From G963556115 sp963677015 (GTDB lineage: Bacteria; Planctomycetota; SZUA-567), in NCBI GenBank assembly GCA_963677015.1, contig OY781533.1, positions 806,001 through 870,000 of the forward strand: a stretch of 64,000 bases of DNA, given 5' to 3'. Positions 34,983 to 42,969 of the stretch are shown here, piece by piece (the stretch's first letter is position 1; every line of letters starts with the position of its first letter). The position numbers were made by a program, and so were the translations under genes. The notes beneath the pieces are model-generated. The model searched no databases. It was not told where the DNA came from and saw only the letters and a list, made by a program, of their open reading frames with translations.

Positions 34983-36488
34983 TTATAGTTGAGTGATGCG
35001 GTCTCTTTCCGTAGTAATGTATGCCAGCAGTTCGGCGGATCTTTTGCCAAATACTTTTATCTTTGAATAATCGACATCTATATTTACCCACTGCATGATG
35101 AACCTGTCATCATTATTATGGATATGCGGCATTACACCGGCAAAAGAAAAGCCGAGTTTTTCACTCTGATCTGCTATATAGGGGCTGGTAGAGACTCCTG
35201 ATGGCAGGAAGAGATAGACTGCATCCTGAAATTTACTGCGGCAGTCTTTAAATGCGCTTCGGATTTCATTTAAAGTGTCGCTGCCAATCATGTTGACAAC
35301 AATGAATGATACATTCAATTCATCAGGCAGCGGAATGGTTATAACCGAGCTTTCGCCCTGAGGTTCGGTTGTTTTTGATTTGATTGATCGAGGAAGTTCC
35401 AGCCAGCTGTAAATCTTTGAGGCTATATCATGGTGTTTCCGGGTTATGAATATGGTATGCGGGGTTTTGTCATGTGCCCGGTAATGATTAACCACGGTGC
35501 CTTTTTCCTGTTTGGTTGTGGTCAGTTCTTTGGCCTGCATTCCTGAAGCGGCAATACCTATCAGTATACCGCAGGGAGCTGAGCCCAGCAGGGTTTGACT
35601 GGCTTTCTGGGAATAGATATGGGTGGTCACCGAGCAGTCGAACATTCCGCGGTCACCATTGGCTATAGATATACGGAGTGCAGCTTCAGCGAATACTTTG
35701 CTAATGTCAGGGCAGCGGTATGACGGGTCGATAAAAGCGAGACCAAGCTCTGAAACCTTGGTTAGCGGATCATGGTATTTCAGAGCTTCGTGCGCAACCA
35801 TATCGCCGCTTGCTTTATCAATGTAGATTATTGGTTTGATCTCATTATTTTTGAAGTGCTCGGTGAGTAGCTCCAGATTGTATAGTAGATCCTCCTGAGT
35901 ATAGCCATAGCATTTCCACGCCAGACGGCAAATTTCAGGCAGATCTTCAAGGGTGGCTTCCCGGCATATTCCGTCTTTGACCAAAGGTCTGTTGCGTCCT
36001 TTTCTCCGAACTGCAACAGGAACCAGTTCTTCAGGAATAATAGCACTGCTGATACGTTTTTTTAATCTGGTCTCTTTGCCATCACGTCCATGTACGAAGT
36101 ATTCTACTGAGTCCATGGATTGTTCCATCAGAAATGTTCCCAGACCGGGGTTTTCCATTCCTTCCAAGTCGCCGGGAGTAAAACGATTTGCCGTATCCAT
36201 ATTGAACGGGATGCCATTTTCGCGGATTGAGATGATGAGGAAGCCGTCTTCGATTGTAAATTCAAGATAAATTTTTTCATCGGTGATAGAATCTTTGGAA
36301 AAATGCTGTACCGCATTGCTGAATGCTTCCTCTACAGCAACTTCCAGATCAAATTTGTTTTTAGGTGTCAGTGACAATAGTTCTGCAATCTGAGTAGCAG
36401 TTTGGACTGCATTGCGGGTCATAAGCAGATTGACAGGTAATTCCGCCTTTATTAAAAAAATCTTTGGTGCGATTGCTGAATCGGGCAT
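34983..36488 (-). CDS. Anti-sigma-type ATPase fused to GNAT acyltransferase-like domain
   Basis: 501 residues. Residues ~10-145 are a RsbW/SpoIIAB-like HATPase: VEEAFSNAVQHF (N-box, N58, H62), RENGIPF and PGLGTFLMEQSMDSVEY (G2). From ~175 comes a GNAT-like domain (ICREATLEDLPEICRLAWKCYGYT, then AFIDPSYRCPDISKVF), and a further C-terminal region to 501 may be a second degenerate GNAT copy. Such fusions are probably regulators in partner-switching systems, modifying or sequestering an anti-sigma factor antagonist. No STAS or PP2C partner gene is adjacent. GGAAGG precedes ATG. Confidence 0.8.
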   Translation of the reverse strand: MPDSAIAPKIFLIKAELPVNLLMTRNAVQTATQIAELLSLTPKNKFDLEVAVEEAFSNAVQHFSKDSITDEKIYLEFTIEDGFLIISIRENGIPFNMDTANRFTPGDLEGMENPGLGTFLMEQSMDSVEYFVHGRDGKETRLKKRISSAIIPEELVPVAVRRKGRNRPLVKDGICREATLEDLPEICRLAWKCYGYTQEDLLYNLELLTEHFKNNEIKPIIYIDKASGDMVAHEALKYHDPLTKVSELGLAFIDPSYRCPDISKVFAEAALRISIANGDRGMFDCSVTTHIYSQKASQTLLGSAPCGILIGIAASGMQAKELTTTKQEKGTVVNHYRAHDKTPHTIFITRKHHDIASKIYSWLELPRSIKSKTTEPQGESSVITIPLPDELNVSFIVVNMIGSDTLNEIRSAFKDCRSKFQDAVYLFLPSGVSTSPYIADQSEKLGFSFAGVMPHIHNNDDRFIMQWVNIDVDYSKIKVFGKRSAELLAYITTERDRITQL

Positions 36489-37054
36489 ATTTTACCTTCC
36501 GCTGAATAATGAGTGATCACATGATGTAGTTATTTGTTTCAGCTATTTTAGTGGTCATTGAACTAAAATCAATATTTGAAGATTAAATATATATACAATA
36601 GCAGACTTGGCGATATGCAGTAAAAATAGTCGCATTCTATATTAAATTAGGTGTTTAGTGATGAAGTCTGGAATAATTGTTTTTTTATAATTGAGTTTTG
36701 CATGTAACTTACTGATAATTATGCTGTTAGTAATTTTTTTAAATTATCGGGTAAATAAAATGTTGCATAATAGACCAGGTGTGCTATATTAGAGTTAATA
36801 ACCTAGTGCGCTAATCTACTAGATTGTTAATGGGGTGTTATTGACTGAAAATCGTGAATTCTGTTTCGTTTAGTATTAAAGGACAGAAAAGGTCGTTTGC
36901 TGAAGTTATTTATGGTGTCGCTGTTTTAGTGACGGAATGAAATTGCTTTTATTCTCATAATAAACTTTGTTCGGCGGTACTTGCTATTTTCGAGTTCAAT
37001 TTTGGTTCAGCCTGGGAGGACGCGGCTATTGCTGCTTTTAAAGGAAGGATAATT
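36489..37054. other. Intergenic region with GntR promoter and operator
   Basis: 566 nt, AT-rich, between divergent genes. It contains the promoter/operator at 36763-36830; otherwise no gene or RNA is seen. Confidence 0.5.
36763..36830 (+). promoter_or_regulatory. Candidate promoter and operator of the GntR gene
   Basis: TTGCAT (36763-36768), 16-nt spacer, TATATT (36785-36790). Just downstream, TTAATAACCTAGT (36795-36807) and ACTAGATTGTTAA (36818-36830) form an inverted repeat matching at 11 of 13 positions, with a 10-nt centre. It could be the autoregulatory GntR site. The gene starts about 225 nt further on, so a long leader is implied. Confidence 0.45.
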
Positions 37055-37756
37055 ATGAAGTTTAAACCTATTGTGAATCCCACGCCGGCTGATCTTATTC
37101 TTGAGCAGATTCTTAATCTTCTCAAATCAGGAGAGTTAAGTCCCGGAGAGCGTCTGCCCTCTGAATATGAGTTGCAGAAGGCTTTCAGTGTTACTAAGCA
37201 GCAGTTGAAGACGGCCTTTAAGAGGCTTGAATTGTATGGGGTGATTGAGACCAAGCCGCAATCCGGAACTTTTATTTCCAATATATACAGTAAAATACTT
37301 GAAGGTCTGGTACGGAATATCATCGCTTTGGATGATGCTACAGATTTTATGGAATTATATGAAGCGAGGCTGATTCTTGAGGTGCGTGCGGCAGAGCTTG
37401 CGGCTGAACGGGCTGATGAAAAGGAGCTGCGGGCTCTACGTGATATTCATCAGGATTTTGTAAAGGCGGTAGCAACCGGTGAGCGTGGAGGCGATCTGGA
37501 TATCTATTTTCACATGGAGATTATCCGCTTGAGTAAGAATAAGACGATGATCTCGATGTTTTCACTGATCACCAAAAAACTCGTTGATTTCTGGGTTGAA
37601 ACCGATGGGGTTGAATCATATGTAAGTCAGGAGCGGGCTGAGCAGACTATTGCTGAACATGGTCGAATTCTTGAGGCGTTGTCCGGGCATGACGCAAAAG
37701 CAAGCGGTTTATTGATGCGTGAACACCTGGAACGGAGTATGAAGGTTAATGAATAG
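37055..37756 (+). CDS. GntR-family regulator (FadR/FCD type)
   Basis: 233 residues. N-terminal GntR winged helix (LILEQILNLLKSGELSPGERLPSEYELQKAFSVTKQQLKTAFKRLELYGVI) and a C-terminal all-helical FCD domain with the metal/ligand-site residues in IYFHMEIIRLSKNK, IAEHGRILEAL and LMREHLERS. FCD regulators commonly sense sugar acids or organic acids. It is followed after 49 nt by a zinc dehydrogenase that fits a hexuronate or polyol pathway. AAAGGAAGG precedes ATG. Confidence 0.92.
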   Translation: MKFKPIVNPTPADLILEQILNLLKSGELSPGERLPSEYELQKAFSVTKQQLKTAFKRLELYGVIETKPQSGTFISNIYSKILEGLVRNIIALDDATDFMELYEARLILEVRAAELAAERADEKELRALRDIHQDFVKAVATGERGGDLDIYFHMEIIRLSKNKTMISMFSLITKKLVDFWVETDGVESYVSQERAEQTIAEHGRILEALSGHDAKASGLLMREHLERSMKVNE

Positions 37757-37805
37757 CCGTTTCAGGTTTAGTGTTAATTATACATTTTGAACAAGGAAGC
37801 AATAT

Positions 37806-38825
37806 ATGAAAATTTTTCAGGTTACAGAACCCTTTAAGGTTGAATTTCTGGAGAAAAGTGACCCTGCTGTTACAGCTGATGATGAGATGCTTATCAGTGT
37901 TAAAAGAGTAGGAGTCTGTGGTTCAGATGTTCATATCTACTCAGGTCATAATCCTTTTGCTGTCTATCCCCGTATTATCGGGCATGAGATTGCCGGTATA
38001 GTGGAGAAGATCGGCTCGGGAGTTAAAGGCTTCAGCGTTGGTGATCATGTTGTTTTGAATCCGGCGGTAAATTGTGGGGTTTGCGATGCCTGCAAACGTG
38101 GACATGTAAATACGTGTAGTAAGCTGGAGGTGCTCGGAGTGCACCGGGATGGCGGTTTCTGTTCTAAATGTGTAGTTAAAGAGAGTTGGGCGTATAAAAT
38201 TAATGCTGATATAGATTGGGATACCGCGGTTCTGGTGGAACCATTTTCTATAGGAGCGAATGTTAATTCCCGGGTCGGTACCAGAGAAGGAGACCGGGTG
38301 CTGGTGATTGGTGCGGGGGTTATTGGTTCAATTGCCATGATGGTTGCAAAATTGCTTGGAGCAACAGTTACTATGGTTGATATTCAGGAGAGTAATCTTG
38401 AAAAGGCTATGGAACTTGGTGCTGACTATACAATTAATACCAGTGATAATGATCTGTATGCTGCTGCTATGGAGCTCACCGGCGGTGATGGTTATACTGT
38501 TGTTATAGATGCGGCCTGCATCCCCGGAATGTTTATGCAGCTGCTGGAGGTGGCAGCAATTGGAGGCAGGATAGGGGTCTTGGGATTTTCTAAAGAGATG
38601 ACTGAGATCAATCAGTTTGAAATAACCCGTAAAGAGCTTACACTTGCCGGCTCCCGGTTGAGTAATAATCAGTTCGCCAAGGTTGTAGCTTGGTTTGAAG
38701 AGGGAAAATTGCGACCGGAAGGGGTAATAAATAAGGTTTACCCATTTGCGCAGGCGGCGGAAGTCATTGAAAAGCAGTATGCCGGAGATCTTGGCTTTGG
38801 GAAGAATATTATTGCGCTGGATTGA
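37806..38825 (+). CDS. Zinc-dependent alcohol/polyol dehydrogenase
   Basis: 339 residues, medium-chain dehydrogenase. Catalytic zinc ligands lie in GVCGSDVHIYSGH and IIGHEIAG (GHE), structural zinc in NCGVCDACKRGHVNTC (four Cys). The Rossmann NAD motif is VIGAGVIGSIAMMVAKLLG, ending in VDIQE, where the Asp suggests NAD rather than NADP. Closest in appearance to L-gulonate/L-galactonate 5-dehydrogenases and threonine or sorbitol dehydrogenases; with a GntR-FCD regulator upstream, sugar-acid oxidation is the best guess. AAGGAAG precedes ATG. Operon with gntR. Confidence 0.9.
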   Translation: MKIFQVTEPFKVEFLEKSDPAVTADDEMLISVKRVGVCGSDVHIYSGHNPFAVYPRIIGHEIAGIVEKIGSGVKGFSVGDHVVLNPAVNCGVCDACKRGHVNTCSKLEVLGVHRDGGFCSKCVVKESWAYKINADIDWDTAVLVEPFSIGANVNSRVGTREGDRVLVIGAGVIGSIAMMVAKLLGATVTMVDIQESNLEKAMELGADYTINTSDNDLYAAAMELTGGDGYTVVIDAACIPGMFMQLLEVAAIGGRIGVLGFSKEMTEINQFEITRKELTLAGSRLSNNQFAKVVAWFEEGKLRPEGVINKVYPFAQAAEVIEKQYAGDLGFGKNIIALD

Positions 38826-38875
38826 TAAAGTGCAGCCGTTTGTTTAATTCAGAATTAAATTTCTTATATTATTTA

Positions 38876-38903
38876 CTGTACCGCTGACTGCGGTACAGTT
38901 TTT
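38876..38903 (+). terminator. Intrinsic terminator of the gntR-dehydrogenase operon
   Basis: CTGTACCGC (38876-38884), five-base loop, GCGGTACAG (38890-38898), then TTTTT. Confidence 0.92.
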
Positions 38904-39102
38904 ATATCTGATGCAGTTTTTCTATATTTTCAACTTGATTATAGCATTTAACTGCTTGATGATTATTATTAGTTATTATGATAAGCGGCTCTGAAATGAT
39001 TTATTAAAAATACTCGGCACGTAAATTTCTTGTAATATAATTCCGATAATGTAGCATAGTATTATTGGCAGAAATGAAGGCTTTTGGGGCGGGAGAGAAA
39101 CA

Positions 39103-39816
39103 TTGATTGATATTAAAACAGTCTTCATCTGTATAATCCATGTTACGCTTTTTTATTCGGTAATATATTTGTTGTTTTGGCTGAGTCAGAAATCCTGTCG
39201 TGGTTTTGGCTGCTGGACCCTGGCGACAATCAGCAATTTTTGTCTTTATGCGGCGGTGATGCTCAGAGTGGTTTCTTTCAGGTGGCTGAGTGTGGCGGCT
39301 GTCGCGTTGTTTCTGGGCTTCTCTGCAATCCTTCATGCTGCTGCGGTGCGGCGGTTTACTATTAACCGCGGGTTTCACTGGTCGGTATATCTGCTGCCGC
39401 TGGTTTTAATAGGTGTCAATTTATATTGTTTCTTCTCCGAACGTTCTCTGGTAACACGCTATGTGATTCTCTTGTTACTTATTATTCCGTTTAATTATCT
39501 TACCTGCAAAAGATTATTTCTGTATAAGCCGCTTGTTGGCAGAATTATATTTATACTGGGAGGAGTCTTCTTTTTCATGCGCTTTGTCGGCATGGCATTT
39601 GAAACGGTGGTGGTTTTAGTGCATGGTAACCATATCTCAATATTTGACAGCCCGGATATGGGTTCTTATCTGTTATTTATGCTGATAGCTGAAATCGGTA
39701 TCGGGCTTCTTTTCTTTATGTTCAGCAGTCTGTATTCTCAGGAGTTATTGTTGAAAATGAATTATTCTGATTCCGGTTGCAGTGTTACGGAGGTGGATGA
39801 TTCAGTTACGGATTAA
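39103..39816 (+). CDS. Seven-helix membrane protein of unknown function
   Basis: 237 residues from a TTG start with GGAGAG 5 nt upstream. About seven hydrophobic helices fill residues 5-215, followed by a short acidic, hydrophilic tail. The pattern resembles the membrane sensor region of some GGDEF proteins, but no output domain follows. It may be a stand-alone sensor or a truncated one. Its last 15 nt overlap the end of the convergent response-regulator gene. Confidence 0.7.
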   Translation: MIDIKTVFICIIHVTLFYSVIYLLFWLSQKSCRGFGCWTLATISNFCLYAAVMLRVVSFRWLSVAAVALFLGFSAILHAAAVRRFTINRGFHWSVYLLPLVLIGVNLYCFFSERSLVTRYVILLLLIIPFNYLTCKRLFLYKPLVGRIIFILGGVFFFMRFVGMAFETVVVLVHGNHISIFDSPDMGSYLLFMLIAEIGIGLLFFMFSSLYSQELLLKMNYSDSGCSVTEVDDSVTD

Positions 39817-40497
39817 TCCTTCTCCAAGTGAGAATCCAAATCCGTGAACGGTATTGATCAGTTCGTTTTCGCCAATCTGTTCTTTGAGCTTCTTTCTCAG
39901 CCTGGTAAGCATAACTCCGAGAGCTTTACTGCCGTACGGCTCTTCACTGCTGTAGTTGAGCTCTGAAAGAATTTGCTCTTTTTTCGCTCCTTGTTTCCCG
40001 CAGCTGATCAGGAGTGCCAGAAAGTCACTCTCCTTTTTGGTAAGCTTTATCTCTTTGCCGTTTGGCGCAAGCAGCAGCCAGCCGGTAGTATTCAGTCTCC
40101 AAGAGTTTGAATCAGAGATGGATCTATCTGATGCAGGAAGTCGTTGCAGCAGGTTGGTTATGGAAGCTGAGAGTTCGCGGATATCGACCGGTTTTGAGTA
40201 ATAGTAATCTGCTCCCGCTGAAAAGCCTTCAATTTTATGGTCAATGCCGGTTCTGGCGGTCAGGATTATTATACCCATTCTGGTATTTGCCCGGAGATAG
40301 CGGGTAATGTCATAGCCGGACTGATCAGGAAGACCGATATCAATAATCGCTACATTAAATGACCTTTTAGAAATGCAGTGGTAAAAATCCTCGGCGTTAG
40401 CACATTCAGTGATTTGAAAACCGTCCATTTGCAGCAGTTCCGCTATGTTTTCACGGAGTATCGAGTCATCTTCAACTATTATTACCTCATTACTCAT
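39802..40497 (-). CDS. OmpR-family response regulator
   Basis: 231 residues. The receiver domain (about 1-120) has the acidic pair EDD near the start, phospho-acceptor Asp in AIIDIGLPDQSG, and Lys in YYSKPVD. The C-terminal OmpR/PhoB winged helix (about 135-228) includes LTKKESDFLALLISCGKQGAKKEQILSELN. It overlaps the upstream kinase gene by 8 nt (ATGAGTAA), indicating translational coupling. Target genes unknown; direct repeats upstream of the kinase promoter suggest autoregulation. Confidence 0.94.
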   Translation of the reverse strand: MSNEVIIVEDDSILRENIAELLQMDGFQITECANAEDFYHCISKRSFNVAIIDIGLPDQSGYDITRYLRANTRMGIIILTARTGIDHKIEGFSAGADYYYSKPVDIRELSASITNLLQRLPASDRSISDSNSWRLNTTGWLLLAPNGKEIKLTKKESDFLALLISCGKQGAKKEQILSELNYSSEEPYGSKALGVMLTRLRKKLKEQIGENELINTVHGFGFSLGEGLIRN

Positions 40498-41632
40498 GGG
40501 TTATTCCTTCTTTTTTCGGTAAAATTACAGTTACTTCGGTTCCTGTATCCCGGTTGGATGTAACCGTTACTGTACCTTTATGCAGGGTAAGAATTTCTTT
40601 AACTATAAAAAGGCCGAGTCCGGCTCCCGGTTTGCTGCCAACCTGATCGGAACGATAATATTTTTCAAATATATGTTCTGATTCTTCAGGGTTTATCCCC
40701 TGTCCCTGATCTATGATTCGTACTTCAAGCTGTCCTGAACCTGCGTTAACGTTTATAATAACCGGATGTTCGGGGGGTGAGTATTTACAGGCATTGTCCA
40801 GAATATTACTGAATACTGTGTTAAGTAGCTTTTCGTCACCATTGAGGTATACGGCTGAAGTCGGCAAATTATTCGGAATGATATTATGATCGCTGTAGCG
40901 GCTACTGATAAGTTCTATGGCGGTGTTCAGCAGCGTTGACAGTTCTAAGTTTGTTATGTTGAGCTGTGGTTCGGTTGTATTCAACTGCTCACGGTTGAGT
41001 GAGGATTCAAAAATATCAAGTAATCTGTTTATGGCGATCCGCATTTTACTGAGTTGGGTGCCGGATCTGGTGCAGCCGGACTGGGTGCATTTCCGTTCAA
41101 TTATGTCCAGACCAGATGTCAGTATTGATAATGGCGTGCGGTATTCATGTGTCAGCATATCGATAAAGTTCAGATTCTGTTTTATTGCTTCCTGCTCCGC
41201 GCGAAGTGCGGTCTGAGTACGCTTTCTTTCTCTTTCGGCATGATTATACATCTCCCGGTATTCTTCTCTGCTGTTTTCCAGATCGAGAGTTCTTTTTTGT
41301 ACCTTTGCTTCAAGTTCGAAGTTGAGTCTTTTCAGTTCGCGGGTTTTACGGTTGACAACTTTCCGCAGATGCCAGCTGTAGATTATCAGCAGAAATAGTG
41401 CAGTGATAATACCGAGTGAGACTTCACCCAATAACCACAGGAGATGTGGTGGCGAATCAGGTGTTTTGACAGTTGAGGTTTCTGTTTTCTGGCTTGCAGT
41501 TACTATGTTTGTTTGCTGTGGAACTTTTGCCGGAGGTGTAGCGCCGGCTGGAATATGAGATATAAGTATTATAAACCAGAGTAAGGATAGCCGTACGAAA
41601 TGACAAAACTGAGGGCGATAATTTATGCGCAT
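40490..41632 (-). CDS. Sensor histidine kinase
   Basis: 380 residues. A signal sequence or first helix (about 12-28), a short Ser/Thr/Pro-rich periplasmic segment of about 35 residues and a transmembrane helix (about 65-87) are followed by a coiled coil, a HisKA domain with DMLTHEYRTPLSIL (phospho-His) and an ATPase domain with NILDNACKYS (N), IDQGQGIN (G1) and PGAGLGLFIVKEIL (G2). The periplasmic part is small, so it may sense the membrane or a partner protein. It phosphorylates the overlapping response regulator. Confidence 0.94.
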   Translation of the reverse strand: MRINYRPQFCHFVRLSLLWFIILISHIPAGATPPAKVPQQTNIVTASQKTETSTVKTPDSPPHLLWLLGEVSLGIITALFLLIIYSWHLRKVVNRKTRELKRLNFELEAKVQKRTLDLENSREEYREMYNHAERERKRTQTALRAEQEAIKQNLNFIDMLTHEYRTPLSILTSGLDIIERKCTQSGCTRSGTQLSKMRIAINRLLDIFESSLNREQLNTTEPQLNITNLELSTLLNTAIELISSRYSDHNIIPNNLPTSAVYLNGDEKLLNTVFSNILDNACKYSPPEHPVIINVNAGSGQLEVRIIDQGQGINPEESEHIFEKYYRSDQVGSKPGAGLGLFIVKEILTLHKGTVTVTSNRDTGTEVTVILPKKEGITHE

Positions 41633-41677
41633 TGTTATAATACCGGAATAAAGTTTGAATTATATAAATTGAATTTA

Positions 41678-41754
41678 ATTATAGTGTACCGTAAATAAGA
41701 TGCAATTGGTGAGTAATTATCGTTTCATCCGGTAAAATGTAGTAAAAATGTAGT
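41678..41754 (-). promoter_or_regulatory. Promoter of the kinase-regulator operon with OmpR-like direct repeats
   Basis: Minus strand: TTGCAT (41705-41700), 16-nt spacer, TATAAT (41683-41678). Upstream, ATGTAGT occurs twice on the plus strand (41737-41743, 41748-41754), exactly 11 nt apart, the spacing typical of OmpR-family binding sites. Confidence 0.5.
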
Positions 41755-41845
41755 TTGTAATTTTTTGAAGTATCATTAATATAACTTATACGGGCTTTAT
41801 TAAGAGCTTAAATTTCTTGGTATTTTGCTTTTTATTTCATTTCTC

Positions 41846-41883
41846 CGCTATGAGGAAGTCGTTGCTTCTTCATAGCGTTTTTT
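41846..41883 (+). terminator. Intrinsic terminator in the leader of the Sel1 gene
   Basis: CGCTATGA-G-GAAG (41846-41858) pairs with CTTC-T-TCATAGCG (41865-41877) as a 13-bp stem with one G-T pair, then TTTTTT. No plus-strand gene lies upstream in this divergent gap, so it may be an attenuator or the end of a small RNA. Confidence 0.75.
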
Positions 41884-41918
41884 AAGAATGATGGGCAGAT
41901 TGTGAGCAGGAGTAAACA

Positions 41919-42728
41919 ATGTTGAAGGTAGTGTTATGGAGTTTAGTGGTTTTATGTTCTTTGGGAGTTGTGTTATCTGATAGTGTACTGGCTGATGATG
42001 ATCTTCAGGCGATAGTAGCGTCAGCACAGGGTGGAGATGTTCAGAGCCAGCTGATTTTAGGCAATATGTATTTTTCAGGTGAAGGAATTGAACAGAACTA
42101 TCAGCAGGCTGCGGCGTGGTTTGCTAAAGCTGTGCAACAGGGAAGTCCTGATGGTATGTATGCACTGGGGTGTATGATGGCACAGGGAATAGGTGTCGAT
42201 AAGGATCTCGGGGCGGCATTGACTTTACTCAACGAAGCCGGGAAAGCTGGAAATAGCGATGCCTATTGTGAGCTTGGAATGCTGGCTGAGAGCGGTGAGG
42301 TAGATGGCAAGCCTAACTATGAGGTGGCGATCGGGTTCTACGGTCAGGCTTCAGAAGCCGGTAATGGTGATGCTACCTATGCTCTGGCTATGTTCTTTTA
42401 TAACGGGCAAGGTGTTGATAAGGATTTGAAAACTGCTCTGGAAGGGCTGGAAGAAGCAGCTAAACAGGGAAGTCTTGACGCCCTCAATACTCTTGGCGTT
42501 ATCGAACTGAATGGAGAAGCCGGAGACACCGATCCTGAGAAGGCTATTAACTACTTTAAACAGGCTGCAGAAGGCGGTGATGCCGCAGGCTTTTATAATC
42601 TGGGTATGGTGTATGAAGAGGGAAATGCTGTCGAAAAAGATCTTCAAAAGGCTGAGGAGTATTATAAGCAGGCGGCTGAGCTTGGTGATGAGGATGCTGT
42701 AGCAAAGTTGCAGGAGCTCTCCGAATAA
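41919..42728 (+). CDS. Secreted Sel1-repeat protein
   Basis: 269 residues. Signal peptide MLKVVLWSLVVLCSLGVVLSDSVLA, then about six Sel1-like repeats of ~36 residues, e.g. AQGGDVQSQLILGNMYFSGEGIEQNYQQAAAWF split over helix pairs and DAAGFYNLGMVYEEGNAVEKDLQKAEEYY. Sel1 repeats form solenoids that bind proteins. Probably periplasmic. It is only distantly similar to the array copies near the right end and lacks their leader. AGGAG precedes ATG. Confidence 0.9.
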   Translation: MLKVVLWSLVVLCSLGVVLSDSVLADDDLQAIVASAQGGDVQSQLILGNMYFSGEGIEQNYQQAAAWFAKAVQQGSPDGMYALGCMMAQGIGVDKDLGAALTLLNEAGKAGNSDAYCELGMLAESGEVDGKPNYEVAIGFYGQASEAGNGDATYALAMFFYNGQGVDKDLKTALEGLEEAAKQGSLDALNTLGVIELNGEAGDTDPEKAINYFKQAAEGGDAAGFYNLGMVYEEGNAVEKDLQKAEEYYKQAAELGDEDAVAKLQELSE

Positions 42729-42876
42729 CGGCTGTCAGTAGCTTTGTTATAAAATATAAAAGAGTAAAATCTTTTTTTTAGAGTATATAAGGGGTTATGT
42801 ATTTTTTTGCTGTGCTAATTTTGTAAATATTTTTATATTTTTTTGCCCGTATTTTCAGGCAAATTATGAATTTTAG

Positions 42877-42894
42877 ATCATATGATCATATGAT
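42877..42894. promoter_or_regulatory. Perfect 18-bp palindrome upstream of sulP
   Basis: ATCATATGATCATATGAT is self-complementary and built of overlapping ATCATATGAT units, 75 nt before the sulP start. A regulator dimer or tetramer could bind it. Confidence 0.35.
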
Positions 42895-42969
42895 ATTGGC
42901 TGCTACCCTCTATTATTTCAAAATTCAACCGGGTATAATGTTGACCAAATATATTATTTTGGAGAGGCG

